DNA of 64,000 nt from Aldehydirespirator sp965220345 (GTDB lineage: Bacteria > Actinomycetota > Acidimicrobiia > Acidimicrobiales > Aldehydirespiratoraceae): assembly GCA_965220345.1 (NCBI GenBank), contig OZ244822.1, positions 2,754,186 through 2,818,185 of the forward strand, read 5' to 3'. The first letter of the stretch is position 1. Each line of letters begins with the position of its first letter. Positions 1-8,930 of this stretch are shown here, piece after piece. Made by a program: the position numbers and the translations under genes. Below the pieces are notes generated by a model. It saw nothing but the letters and a program-made list of their open reading frames with translations, did not search any database and had not been told where the DNA came from.

Positions 1-1
1 T

Positions 2-1825
2 ACAGTGAACACCAATGCCGGTTATAAGGTTGGGACTACAGGCTCAGCTATGGTAGTCATCAACGATAACGACCCCACACCAGCACCATCAATTTCGGTG
101 AATAGTCTACGAATATCCGAAAACTCTGGTAGCGGTTCCTACACGGTGGCACTCAACAGTCAACCAACGCATGCTGTCACAGTGACCGTGACAAGAGGCG
201 GAGCACAAAGCAACGCAGTGACGATCACGCCTGCAACATTGACCTTCGCAACAGCGACCTGGAGCACGGCACAAACTGTAACAGTCACGGCGGTAGATGA
301 GTCAGCGATGTTTCGTAATCGTTCTATGACTTTGTCGCACTCTGCGACTTCTAGCGATTCGCGCTACAGCATGAACAGTTTTGCATCGCTAGCGGTGGAG
401 GTTTTGGATGCGCCGGTTGTAGATGCCTTTGAGCCTTTTGGTTTTGTAGATAAACCAGGCAATGAGAATGCTCGGCGACGCTTGCCGACACCTATGTCTG
501 CTTTCTGGGAGTTACGTCGTAGCACACTGGTAGATACTGCGCTTGATTATGTGATTGCGGTGTCGAATCGTCCAGGCAATACTCCGATAACTGTCACCGC
601 TACGATAACGGACTTTACCAAAGCAGGATTATCGTTTACGCGTCATGGTACACCGCAGCAGAGTTTGACGTTTGCTTTCGCGGATAGCGAACCGTATGTA
701 GGCGATTGCCCGCGCGGTTCCACCGAAGGCGCTGACGGGCCGTGGTGGTGCTGGCGCAGAATTTGGATCATCAAGAAAAACATTAATAACCCTTCACCGG
801 ATTGCACCAGAATTACTCACACGGCCTCAGGCGGTGGTGTACGTACAACTACGACAGCACAGATCGGCATGATCGAAGCGTGGCTCACACCACGTGTCTG
901 GCAGGGTTCCCTGTCTTTTTCCTGTCCACCTATCGAAACGCCAATTCCCCAGAATTCTCCTTCAGCACCACCTAATATTCCTGGAACTTTCCTATCTGAA
1001 ACCCAGGTGTTACCCACTGCTGAAGCACAAGAGATTAGCAACACCGACGCAGGAGCTGTGAGCGAACCGCTAACAGTTTCACTCGCATCTTCATCTACAT
1101 CTGTAGCTGAAAATAATGGAGAAGCAGAATTTACTGTGATGTTAAGCCGGGAACTCGTCGCTGGAGAGACACTCACAGTGCCATTGACTATTAGCGGTGC
1201 TAAACTCAACCGTGACTACAATATCAGATTGCAAGCACACAGCAGTGAAACGGGAGTTGCATACTCAAAAGACAGTCGCGAGCATTACGTTACCTTCACC
1301 GAGCACAGCCAAACGGCTACCTTCACACTTACAGCGCGCCCCAACTATGACATCGAACAACGAATCATCAATATCGACTTCGCTACTGGTAATCATGCTC
1401 TACACACGACAGGTATCACTGGCACTGTCACCACATTAGATACCCCGTTACAGATCACGATCATTGATGACGATAAAGCAGCAGGACCCGCAATCTGGTT
1501 ACCAGACCGGGCAGCCAGCGAGACACGCGGATTTATTCGATTCAAAATCCTACTCAACCAGCCAGCAGGTCACCCAGTACAAGTCTGCCTCAAAACTCGC
1601 AACACTAACCCCGCATCTGCGCAAGCGGGCTATGACTACACACCATTCAAAACCAAAATTCGCTTCAAACCAGGCGAAACCCTCAAAAAAGTTTATGTCA
1701 CTCTTCACGACGACACGCAGGTTGAAGGCCCAGAAACCTTTGAGCTGGTTGTCACATGCGCACACGGAGCGTCAATAGCTGACGGCCTAGCCATCGCCAC
1801 AATCAAGGACAACGACAACAGCTAG
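2..1825 (+). CDS. Calx-beta repeat surface protein, C-terminal part (5' end outside window)
   Basis: The reading frame is open at the left edge, so only the last ~607 residues are seen. The sequence is Ser/Thr/Val-rich with beta-sandwich repeats. These carry Calx-beta hallmarks: SENSGSGSYTV and SVAENNGEAEFTV near repeat starts, YDYTPF near the middle, DDTQVEGPETFEL and ATIKDNDN at the end. At least three such units are visible (about residues 28-135, 355-490 and 495-607). A less regular Cys-containing segment lies between them. Calx-beta arrays are known from large secreted or surface adhesins, and some bind calcium. No cell-wall anchor or transmembrane tail follows the last repeat. Its stop is 13 bp before mycothione reductase on the same strand. 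The adhesin role is inference. Confidence 0.75.
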   Translation, partial: TVNTNAGYKVGTTGSAMVVINDNDPTPAPSISVNSLRISENSGSGSYTVALNSQPTHAVTVTVTRGGAQSNAVTITPATLTFATATWSTAQTVTVTAVDESAMFRNRSMTLSHSATSSDSRYSMNSFASLAVEVLDAPVVDAFEPFGFVDKPGNENARRRLPTPMSAFWELRRSTLVDTALDYVIAVSNRPGNTPITVTATITDFTKAGLSFTRHGTPQQSLTFAFADSEPYVGDCPRGSTEGADGPWWCWRRIWIIKKNINNPSPDCTRITHTASGGGVRTTTTAQIGMIEAWLTPRVWQGSLSFSCPPIETPIPQNSPSAPPNIPGTFLSETQVLPTAEAQEISNTDAGAVSEPLTVSLASSSTSVAENNGEAEFTVMLSRELVAGETLTVPLTISGAKLNRDYNIRLQAHSSETGVAYSKDSREHYVTFTEHSQTATFTLTARPNYDIEQRIINIDFATGNHALHTTGITGTVTTLDTPLQITIIDDDKAAGPAIWLPDRAASETRGFIRFKILLNQPAGHPVQVCLKTRNTNPASAQAGYDYTPFKTKIRFKPGETLKKVYVTLHDDTQVEGPETFELVVTCAHGASIADGLAIATIKDNDNS

Positions 1826-1838
1826 CCTGTTTTGAATC

Positions 1839-3197
1839 ATGAAAAATTTTGATCTGTTGATCATCGGTGCAGGGTCAGGCAACTCGGTGATCGGCCCCGA
1901 ACACGACGACTGGGATATTGCTGTCGCCGAGCACGGTGCGTTCGGAGGCACCTGCCTCAACGTCGGCTGCATCCCCTCAAAAATGTTTGTTTATGCCGCC
2001 GAAGTGGCATCACTGGCAGCGGATTCGCAGCGGCTTAGCCTTGACACCAGCTTCAACAGTGTCGACTGGCTAGCTGTGCGTGACCGGATCTTCGGTCGGA
2101 TCGACCCGATCGCCGCCGGGGGTCTCAGCTATCGGCAAGGACTGCCCAACGTCACTGTGTATACCGACACTGCACGCTTTGTAGGGCCTCGACGGGTAGC
2201 TGTCGGTGACGAGACCATAACCGCCGAACGTATTGTGGTTGCGGCTGGCGCTCATCCCACGATCCCTGAAATAGCTGGCATCCAAGACTGCGGTTATCAC
2301 ACCTCCGACACCATCATGCGCCTTGATGCGCTACCACAGCGGCTGCTGGTGCTCGGCGGTGGCTACATTGCCGCAGAACTCGGATCAGTTTTCGGTGCTT
2401 TTGGGTCGCAGGTGACTTTCATACTGCGAGGCAACACTTTCCTGCGCTCCGAAGACGACGATATTCGCCAGCGTTTCACTACAGCTTATGAGCAGCGATT
2501 CGATGTGCATTTCAACACTCGGGTGCTACAAGCTCAAAGACAAAACGGCGAGATCATCTTGACCGTGGAAAGCGGCGACGGACACAGCAAACTGCGCGGC
2601 GATGAACTGCTTATAGCTACAGGCCGCCAACCCAACACACGCAACCTGAATACTGCTGCTGGCGAAATAGAAGTTGATCAAGCTGGCTACATTGTGACCA
2701 ACGACGAGTTGCATACTTCAGCAGAAGGTGTTTGGGCTTTAGGGGATGTGACCAACCCGTTGCAGCTCAAGCATGTCGCTAACCATGAAGCCCGCGTTGT
2801 GCGCCACAACCTAACGCACCCCGACAATCCTGTGCATAAAGATCACCGCTTCATTCCCCATGCTGTGTTCGGTCATCCTCAGGTGGCCAGCGTCGGGCTC
2901 ACTGAACGCGAATGCCAGCAGCGCTCAATCCCTTATAGCTGTCATGTACAGCCCTACTCAGCAGCCGCCTACGGCTGGGCTATGGAAGACACCGACAGCG
3001 CTGTGAAGGTAATCGCACATGCCGAGACAAGAAAGCTTGTTGGGGCGCACATCATTGGACCTCAAGCTTCAACGCTGATCCAGCAGCTAATACAGGGAAT
3101 GCATTTCGATTTGACCGTTGATCAGATGGCTCGAGAGCAGTACTACATCCACCCAGCTCTGCCAGAAGTAGTCGAACAAGCCCTACTAGAATTGTAA
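1839..3197 (+). CDS. mtr: Mycothione reductase (NADPH, FAD-dependent)
   Basis: This is a flavoprotein disulfide reductase of 452 residues, the usual family length. It has the N-terminal FAD-binding GAGSGN at residues 10-15, the redox-active disulfide C39-LNVG-C44 in GGTCLNVGCIPSKM, a second nucleotide-binding GGGYIAAELGS motif, and the C-terminal HPALPE that supplies the active-site base. The variant GxGSGN start fits mycothione reductase better than glutathione reductase or lipoamide dehydrogenase. The enzyme reduces mycothiol disulfide in the cytoplasm and so keeps the main actinobacterial thiol reduced. The ATG at 1839 starts directly at the Rossmann strand. The gene lies 13 bp after the Calx-beta gene, so it may be co-transcribed. 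A related dihydrolipoamide dehydrogenase is the main alternative. Confidence 0.88.
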   Translation: MKNFDLLIIGAGSGNSVIGPEHDDWDIAVAEHGAFGGTCLNVGCIPSKMFVYAAEVASLAADSQRLSLDTSFNSVDWLAVRDRIFGRIDPIAAGGLSYRQGLPNVTVYTDTARFVGPRRVAVGDETITAERIVVAAGAHPTIPEIAGIQDCGYHTSDTIMRLDALPQRLLVLGGGYIAAELGSVFGAFGSQVTFILRGNTFLRSEDDDIRQRFTTAYEQRFDVHFNTRVLQAQRQNGEIILTVESGDGHSKLRGDELLIATGRQPNTRNLNTAAGEIEVDQAGYIVTNDELHTSAEGVWALGDVTNPLQLKHVANHEARVVRHNLTHPDNPVHKDHRFIPHAVFGHPQVASVGLTERECQQRSIPYSCHVQPYSAAAYGWAMEDTDSAVKVIAHAETRKLVGAHIIGPQASTLIQQLIQGMHFDLTVDQMAREQYYIHPALPEVVEQALLEL

Positions 3198-3328
3198 AAG
3201 ATCGAAGACATACTGCTAAGCCTGAATGCCTACATTGCCAGAACCTGCCAGCGCACTTCCAGCCTGGCGTAACCCTTTGGGTAGACTGTGCACACGATGA
3301 AAAGCGTAGGAGCATATGGAGGTGGCCG

Positions 3329-3574
3329 ATGATCGCTCGAATACCCTTGCTTTTGTCACCCCAGCCCGAAGGTGGCTACACCGTCACTTCCCCGCTGATA
3401 CCAGAGTTGATAACCGAAGGCGACACTATTTCGGAGTCGCTGGACAACGCAGTGGATGCCTTCACGGCCGTTGTTGAGATCTACGAAGACAGGGGCCACT
3501 CGTTGCCATCAAGCATTCGTATTGACGACACAAATGGTCCGGTATCCGTTGAAGCATTTATCACTGTTACGTGA
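3329..3574 (+). CDS. hicB: HicB family antitoxin
   Basis: This 81-residue protein has the HicB fold signature: an N-terminal strand followed by GGYTVTSPLIPELITEGDT, then a helix (SLDNAVDAFTAVVEIYED) and GPVSVEAFITVT at the end. HicB proteins have a degenerate RNase H-like domain that neutralises HicA. No separate C-terminal DNA-binding domain is present. A strong ribosome site (GGAGGT) lies just before the ATG. The stop overlaps the next start by 4 bp (GTGA), so hicB and the toxin gene are translationally coupled. The antitoxin comes first, the reverse of the textbook hicA-hicB order, though this order also occurs in many genomes. Confidence 0.8.
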   Translation: MIARIPLLLSPQPEGGYTVTSPLIPELITEGDTISESLDNAVDAFTAVVEIYEDRGHSLPSSIRIDDTNGPVSVEAFITVT

Positions 3575-3783
3575 GATACAGAGACGCTGCACGGAAACTG
3601 TCCAAACTCGGATGCCATGAGATACCTCGCAGAGGCGGCGGCTCTCACCGCAGGTGGTGCAATCCTCGCACTCAAAGAGAAGCCGTGCTGCCAGACTGGG
3701 GCGGGCGCGATCTAAAGATCGGGACTCTACGTTCCGCTGTTAGCCAACTTGCGCTCAGCTGGAAGGAGTTTCAGGATGCCTAA
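3571..3783 (+). CDS. hicA: HicA family toxin (putative mRNA interferase)
   Basis: This 70-residue protein has the dsRBD-like HicA layout: an N-terminal helix (DAARKLSKLGC), the strand GGGSHRRW that carries the catalytic His, then LKIGTLRSAVSQLAL as the C-terminal helix. HicA toxins cleave mRNA during translation, and the conserved His in GSH is needed. The residues after it are RRW, where many relatives have HHxY. The only reasonable start is the GTG overlapping the hicB stop. Function is inferred from the motif and the pairing with hicB. Confidence 0.8.
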   Translation: MRYRDAARKLSKLGCHEIPRRGGGSHRRWCNPRTQREAVLPDWGGRDLKIGTLRSAVSQLALSWKEFQDA

Positions 3784-3922
3784 GTGTGTCCTCACCTAGT
3801 GGGGGCAACCTGACAGACTGCAAGATAGTGCCCAGTCAGTCCCGATTGTGCCGAACTAAGGTCAGGAAGTAGGGCTTAGTCTTGGGCGTTGATCGCTTCT
3901 TGAAGCGAGATGCTGGACACAC

Positions 3923-4891
3923 TCAGATACGAAGCAAGAGCTGCCACTGCGGCAGCAGCCGCCAGGCACTGGGTTGGCTGGGCGGTTCTGTTGTAAGGCG
4001 CAGTCCCTCATATTGATACGGCCGTCGCAAAGCGATCAAAGCGGTCATCACGACCACTACCGCGGCTGCTGTTGCGGTGGTCGCAATCGGTGTGGACAGA
4101 TCACCTTCGAGCGTTCTTTGACCCACGACCGGCACCGCCGACAACCTCGGCGCTATCACTTGCCATGATGTCGCCGCGGCTGCCGCGGCTGGAACCGCTA
4201 TCAGTGCGGTGGAGGCAGCCTGCAACTTCCACAAGCTCATCCGGGTAGCACCGAGCCAGTTCAACAAAGTCAAACGGCGCTGTAAGCCAACACTGACGGG
4301 ACCCACCGCGGCTCGAAGAAGTCCGATGCCAGCCACCATTACCAGCGCTGCGCCTGCCATGATTTGGCTGAATGACACACCTGTATCAAAGCCGGAATGC
4401 TCTGTCGCTGGTTCATCCACGAGACTCAAACCGAGAGACGCTTCAAGGCCAGCCAGTCGCACTGCTGTTAGCTCATCCGCGGATCCGATACCCTCATTAC
4501 CGATCAGGCGAGCATTGAAGTAACGACGCTGAAGTGAGTTTTCTTGCTTGATACGCCGAGCTAGTTCGGGTGAGACAAACCAGTCTCCAACTTGCGCATT
4601 ATCAGCGAGGCCGGGAATGCTCACATTGGGGTTCTCAAGCCTGTAGAGATGTACGAATATCTGCTCACCGTGTATTGAGTCATAGATCAAATCCCCTTGG
4701 AGATCCACCGTCTCGTGTGGGGCAGCCTGACGGAAGTTTCGTTGGACTGCACGCTGATCAACCCGATCGGTCATCAGAGCCGCACCAGCCGCTGCGCACA
4801 CAAATAACGTGACTGCCGTTACTGCAGCCGCTAGCAAAACACAACGAAATTTTGCAGAACGGTCGCCACGCCAGGTAACGGCGAGAGCCAT
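3923..4891 (-). CDS. FtsX-like ABC transporter permease, apparently C-terminally truncated
   Basis: This 322-residue membrane protein has an N-terminal transmembrane helix (about 17-40), an extracytoplasmic domain (about 41-170) and three more hydrophobic segments (about 175-195, 215-240, 265-290). This is the layout of the first half of FtsX/MacB-type permeases. It lies 52 bp downstream of the matching ATPase and should form a membrane transporter or lipoprotein-release complex with it; the substrate is unknown. The end is odd. The frame stops at 3923, but the next frame continues to 3876 and encodes AALASYLSVSSISLQEAIN. That resembles the canonical last helix and tail of an FtsX domain. A deletion or frameshift removing a second permease half is likely. 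It may be a decaying gene. Confidence 0.65.
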   Translation of the reverse strand: MALAVTWRGDRSAKFRCVLLAAAVTAVTLFVCAAAGAALMTDRVDQRAVQRNFRQAAPHETVDLQGDLIYDSIHGEQIFVHLYRLENPNVSIPGLADNAQVGDWFVSPELARRIKQENSLQRRYFNARLIGNEGIGSADELTAVRLAGLEASLGLSLVDEPATEHSGFDTGVSFSQIMAGAALVMVAGIGLLRAAVGPVSVGLQRRLTLLNWLGATRMSLWKLQAASTALIAVPAAAAAATSWQVIAPRLSAVPVVGQRTLEGDLSTPIATTATAAAVVVVMTALIALRRPYQYEGLRLTTEPPSQPSAWRLLPQWQLLLRI

Positions 4892-4943
4892 CGAAACAAT
4901 AACGGATGCCGCATTTCAGTGAGTTGACCGTTAACCTGTGAGC

Positions 4944-5588
4944 CTAACCAGTGAGCTGACCGTCAGACAGCACATACACCTCATCCATACGTTGTGCGAT
5001 TGAGTTATCGTGAGTCACCACCACCAGCGTTGCTGAGGTTGCGGCAGCCGACTCGACGATCAAGTCGATAACACGATCCGAGTTGATCGCGTCAAGTGAC
5101 CCTGTGGGCTCATCACATAAAATCACCTGCGGTTGTGATACCAAAGCTCGAGCTACTGCGACCCGCTGAGTCTCACCACCCGATAACTGCGCTGGCCAAG
5201 CAGTTGCGTCGGTGAAGCCCACCATAGCTAAAGCGCTCTCCACCCGGTTGTCGTAATGCGAGTCGCCTCTTATCCGCAGAGGCAGAGCGACATTTTCGCT
5301 TACTGTCAGCTCAGGCAGTAGCTCACCGAACTGGAACACGACAGCCACTTTGTGTTGACGAAACCTAGTTCTCGCACGCTGAGATGCGCCGCTTAGTTCT
5401 TGTCCCGCCACAACTACTCGACCTGCTGACGGCTTGAGCAGCCCGGCCAGTATGTGCAAAAGAGTGGTCTTACCCGAACCACTCGGCCCCATCACCGCAA
5501 CCCGACGACCCGCCTCCACCGTCAAATCGACATCACTAATAATCAAACGCTCGCCGCGGCTCAGACACATTCCCTGACAACAGATCAC
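4944..5588 (-). CDS. ABC transporter ATP-binding protein (LolD/MacB type)
   Basis: This 214-residue ATPase has Walker A GPSGSGKT at 34-41, the signature LSGGETQR, Walker B VILCDEPTG and the switch histidine in VVVTHD. Its length and the FQFGELLPELTVSENVALPL segment fit the LolD/MacB/FtsE group that pairs with FtsX-type permeases. It is the first gene of a two-gene minus-strand unit with the permease at 3923-4891. It is divergent from the restriction-modification cluster. The transported substrate cannot be told from sequence. Confidence 0.85.
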   Translation of the reverse strand: MICCQGMCLSRGERLIISDVDLTVEAGRRVAVMGPSGSGKTTLLHILAGLLKPSAGRVVVAGQELSGASQRARTRFRQHKVAVVFQFGELLPELTVSENVALPLRIRGDSHYDNRVESALAMVGFTDATAWPAQLSGGETQRVAVARALVSQPQVILCDEPTGSLDAINSDRVIDLIVESAAATSATLVVVTHDNSIAQRMDEVYVLSDGQLTG

Positions 5589-5885
5589 AGCCCGGCGCCC
5601 GGTTCAGCGCCCACCACAACGACGCTAGCAGCGCAATCCGCAACGCTTATGGAGATCGGTCTTCAGTGCCTACCAAATTCCTGTCCGCTTCGGCAGCCCG
5701 TTGATTAGTCGAGTTCTGGGGCGTTGTGCAGGCGCTGTCACACCTCCGCGCGAACCTGCAGGGACGCAGCTGCCCTACGAGCAACGAGTTCGGAGGTGCT
5801 GGCTTCAACCTCAAACCCAGATACAACTCGCCCCATCAGGCCAGCTTCCCCGTCTTGGAGCACCCAAGTGCAATACTTCACCCAG
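5589..5885. other. Divergent intergenic region
   Basis: This 297-bp space separates the minus-strand ABC operon from the plus-strand methylase. An open frame runs into the methylase from 5724, but its first 54 codons (Arg/Ser/Thr-rich) look non-coding. Promoters for both directions should lie here. I see no convincing -35/-10 pair. Confidence 0.4.
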
Positions 5886-7529
5886 ATGACTCTGAGAAGA
5901 TCTAATCCAGCAGATAACGTCGCAGTTGGGGACAACTTGTCCTGCGAGCGCGACCTTGCGAACGCGGCTTGGGCACTCGCCAAGAACGGTTCACTTGCCA
6001 GAGTCTCAAAGAGCGAGTTGAGCCTTCTAACTGACGTAGGGTCAGTCGATACCACCATCGTCAATGATCTGGCCGAATTGATTCGCAGAGGCAGTGACCC
6101 GCTGGGCGAGGCATTCACTCGTATCCGGTCTCCTAACCAACGACGCCTGCTGGGAGCCACCTACACACCCTCTGCCATCGTGTCGTCAATGGTGGATTGG
6201 ATTACTAGCCGAGGCGAAATCTCACGGCTGATTGACCCAGGGACCGGCTCGGCAAGGTTCTTGTTGGCAGCTGGTCGCACGAACCCGCAGGCATCGTTGG
6301 TGGGTGTGGAGATTGACCCTCTTGCTGCCCTTGTTGCCCGTGCCAACCTGACCGCTGCCGGGTTCGACATACGGTCGCAGATCGTTGTGGGCGACTACCG
6401 GACAGTTCAACTCGCAAAATGTGAAGGAAAAACTGCATTTTTGGGAAATCCCCCCTACGTGCGGCATCATCAGATAGATCCTTCTGCCAAAAGATGGCTG
6501 ACCGAAAGCGCTGCACAGCTCGGTTTGCGCGCTAGCGGCCTCGCTGGTTTGCACGCCCACTTCTTGCTAGCGACCGCTCTTCACGCCACTAATGGAGACA
6601 TCGGTTCGTTCGTAACGTCAGCAGAGTGGCTTGATGTCAACTACGGCCAGATATTGAGAGAACTTGTCGCTACATATTTAGGGGGTTTATTGATCCATGT
6701 GGTCGACCCAAAAGCGGTCCCGTTCGGTGACGCTGCCACCACTGCGGCTGTGACTTGCTTTGAGGTGGGTGCAACCTCAAAAGCGATACGCATGAAGCGT
6801 GTGCCCGACACGGACGCGCTGGGCGCACTCGACGGGGGTTGCCGACTGAATCGCCTACGTCTCGCTACTGAGCCTCGTTGGACACCACTGCTCAACAGAA
6901 CACCTAAACCACCACAAGGCCATGTCGAGCTCGGTGAGTTGTGTCGAGTCCACCGCGGTGCAGTAACCGGCGCTAACAAGACGTGGATCACCGACACTGA
7001 TAACCCCTCACTTCCTTCGAGTGTGCTGATCCCCGCGATAACGCGCGCCCGTGAGCTGTTTGATGCTCCTGACGCATTGTTAACCAAAACCCTCAACCTG
7101 CGAGCCGTTATCGACCTGCCCGCAGACCTAGATGAGTTCAACTCTGCCGACAGAGAACTTATTGACAGATTCCTACGTGAAGCACGCCAGCAAGGCATCC
7201 CATCGGGCTACGTTGCTCGCCACCGTAATCCGTGGTGGTCCGTGAAGCTGCGAGAGCCTGCGCCGATTCTTGCCACATACATGGCGCGCCGCCCTCCATC
7301 TTTTGTGCGCAACAAGGCTGCAGCGCATCACATCAACGTGGCCCACGGGATATATCCACGCGAGTCAATGAGGGATCCAATAATTGATGCTCTCGCAGCT
7401 TCGCTCCGTGCTGTCGCTCCCACCGCGGTTGGACGCATCTATTCAGGTGGGTTAATCAAGTTTGAACCGTCTGAGATGGCACGTATCCATGTCCCCGCAC
7501 CCGAGATGCTTGAATCGATGGCAGCGTGA
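5886..7529 (+). CDS. N6-adenine DNA methyltransferase of a type II restriction-modification system
   Basis: From the ATG at 5886 the protein has 547 residues. It has SAM-binding motif I (LIDPGTGSARF, about residue 115) and catalytic motif IV NPPY (about 188, NPPYVRHHQ). The motif order is that of gamma-class N6-adenine methylases (Eco57I/TaqI/SalI-like). The C-terminal half with GELCRVHRGAVTGANKTW resembles the target-recognition part of these enzymes. The methylase should protect host DNA from the endonuclease encoded next, with which it overlaps by 4 bp. XamI recognises GTCGAC, so that is the expected site. I chose 5886 because the upstream in-frame extension is low-complexity and unlike the family. 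No clear ribosome site is visible. Confidence 0.85.
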   Translation: MTLRRSNPADNVAVGDNLSCERDLANAAWALAKNGSLARVSKSELSLLTDVGSVDTTIVNDLAELIRRGSDPLGEAFTRIRSPNQRRLLGATYTPSAIVSSMVDWITSRGEISRLIDPGTGSARFLLAAGRTNPQASLVGVEIDPLAALVARANLTAAGFDIRSQIVVGDYRTVQLAKCEGKTAFLGNPPYVRHHQIDPSAKRWLTESAAQLGLRASGLAGLHAHFLLATALHATNGDIGSFVTSAEWLDVNYGQILRELVATYLGGLLIHVVDPKAVPFGDAATTAAVTCFEVGATSKAIRMKRVPDTDALGALDGGCRLNRLRLATEPRWTPLLNRTPKPPQGHVELGELCRVHRGAVTGANKTWITDTDNPSLPSSVLIPAITRARELFDAPDALLTKTLNLRAVIDLPADLDEFNSADRELIDRFLREARQQGIPSGYVARHRNPWWSVKLREPAPILATYMARRPPSFVRNKAAAHHINVAHGIYPRESMRDPIIDALAASLRAVAPTAVGRIYSGGLIKFEPSEMARIHVPAPEMLESMAA

Positions 7530-8479
7530 ACACGATTGAACCTCCCCAGTGGAAACCTGAGGATCTCCAACGAGACCTCGACCGAGCTATGGGAATCTTT
7601 CGCAAACGGAGACTTAGGGAACCCGTCGATCAATACCGCAAAGAGTTCGAGAGGGCAGCAGACCTCATGGAAGATCTCTTGAACAGCACCGACAACTTGA
7701 GAGCGACCATCCCAGGCAGATCTGATGCGATAGTAGATCTTCTGGCTAACCCAGAAGCGCGCAACATCTTGAGATATTTGGCTGGTCCGCCTATCTCAGA
7801 AGATGATCTCAAAACGCTGGCGGACACGCCTTCACTGACTCCGAGCCGACTCATTGAAGACACCAGCGCTGTAGAGCGCATCATGCAGGTCATCCATGAC
7901 AGCCTAGATGTCAAACGTTTTCCGTGGATCTCGCAACAAGAATCTCCCGATGCAACAGAGCGGCATGCTGCGGTCGTTGCGTCGGCAAGCTTGCTAGCTA
8001 GCCAGCGCGTTCAAACGAAACGTCGCAACGCCGACAAAGATCATCAAGAAAGCAAAGTACAGAAATATTTGGCGCGAATTGGACTCAAGCAAGTTGAGCC
8101 CAGACCGATCCCGACAATTCGTGAAGCACCTGAACCTGGAGAGTTCTGCGGTGAGTGCCAACTGGCACGGCGTAAAGCCGACATCGTGGTGGCTCTCCAT
8201 AGTGGACGCGTCATGCCCATTGAGTGCAAGGTCTCCAACTCAGCAATCAATTCCGTCAAACGGCTCAACAACGACGCTGCGGCGAAGACCGCCCAATGGC
8301 TAGACGCGTTAGGAAAAGACCAAGTGGTGCCAGCGGCCGTGCTGTCTGGTGTCTTCAAGAAACACAATCTCCAAGATGCTCAAAATGCAGGTCTGGCAAT
8401 CTTCTGGGCTCACAACCTCAAGCCACTCAGGCAGTTCATTCTTGCGGTAAAAGCGCAATCCCTTGAGTACCCCTCATGA
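7526..8479 (+). CDS. XamI-like type II restriction endonuclease
   Basis: This 317-residue protein resembles the XamI endonuclease family, which I recognise chiefly by ILRYLAGPPISEDDLKTLAD in the middle. A PD-(D/E)XK-like core is visible near 218-235: D in RKADIVV, then ECK in PIECKVS. XamI cuts GTCGAC (an isoschizomer of SalI); this protein's specificity is inferred by family. The start GTG overlaps the methylase stop (GTGA), so methylase is made first, as expected for protection. GTCGAC sites occur in the window (for example at 2061), so methylation would be needed. The family call is from memory and should be tested by profile search. Confidence 0.75.
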   Translation: MNTIEPPQWKPEDLQRDLDRAMGIFRKRRLREPVDQYRKEFERAADLMEDLLNSTDNLRATIPGRSDAIVDLLANPEARNILRYLAGPPISEDDLKTLADTPSLTPSRLIEDTSAVERIMQVIHDSLDVKRFPWISQQESPDATERHAAVVASASLLASQRVQTKRRNADKDHQESKVQKYLARIGLKQVEPRPIPTIREAPEPGEFCGECQLARRKADIVVALHSGRVMPIECKVSNSAINSVKRLNNDAAAKTAQWLDALGKDQVVPAAVLSGVFKKHNLQDAQNAGLAIFWAHNLKPLRQFILAVKAQSLEYPS

Positions 8480-8531
8480 TCTAGGAATAATCGTCTGAGC
8501 CGAACAGTTCGACGGTCATGACCTCTCACGC

Positions 8532-8930
8532 TTGGTATCTGAAACCCTAAGAGCAGAAGGATTCTCCACCGAGGTCGCACCTCCTGGGCCAGACGGCGGC
8601 ATTGATATATTTGCAGGCAAGGGCCCGCTCGGACTTGATAGCCCGATGCTGATTGTGCAGGTCAAGTCAAGCCCCACCCCAGTGGATGCAAAAGTCGTTC
8701 GTGAACTGCACGGCGTGCTCAGCACGCACGGAGCGAAACAAGCACTTCTCGTCGCTTGGGGCGGAGTCAACAAGACCGCTCGACAAGAACTTCGGAGTCA
8801 GTTCTTCCGTGTACGAGTATGGGACGCTGACAATCTGCTAGATGCCATACTGCGCAACTACGAGAAACTCAGCAGCGAAATTCGGGCAGACTTACCATTG
8901 AAGAGAGTTTGGACACTCGTTGAAGAATGA
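8532..8930 (+). CDS. Mrr-like restriction endonuclease domain, N-terminus lost or unusual start
   Basis: This protein of about 132 residues matches the Mrr catalytic domain: GFSTEVAPPGPDGGIDIF supplies the acidic residue, and MLIVQVKSS supplies the QxK lysine of the PD-(D/E)XK-like site. A helix rich in VRELHGVLS follows. Mrr-type nucleases cut modified or foreign DNA. The frame upstream of the TTG at 8532 still reads as domain sequence (FDGHDLSR) back to a stop at 8496, with no ATG or GTG available. The annotated start therefore cuts into the fold. The gene is either N-terminally truncated or uses an unusual start. It is the third gene of the restriction cluster, 52 bp after the XamI-like gene. 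Confidence 0.65.
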   Translation: MVSETLRAEGFSTEVAPPGPDGGIDIFAGKGPLGLDSPMLIVQVKSSPTPVDAKVVRELHGVLSTHGAKQALLVAWGGVNKTARQELRSQFFRVRVWDADNLLDAILRNYEKLSSEIRADLPLKRVWTLVEE

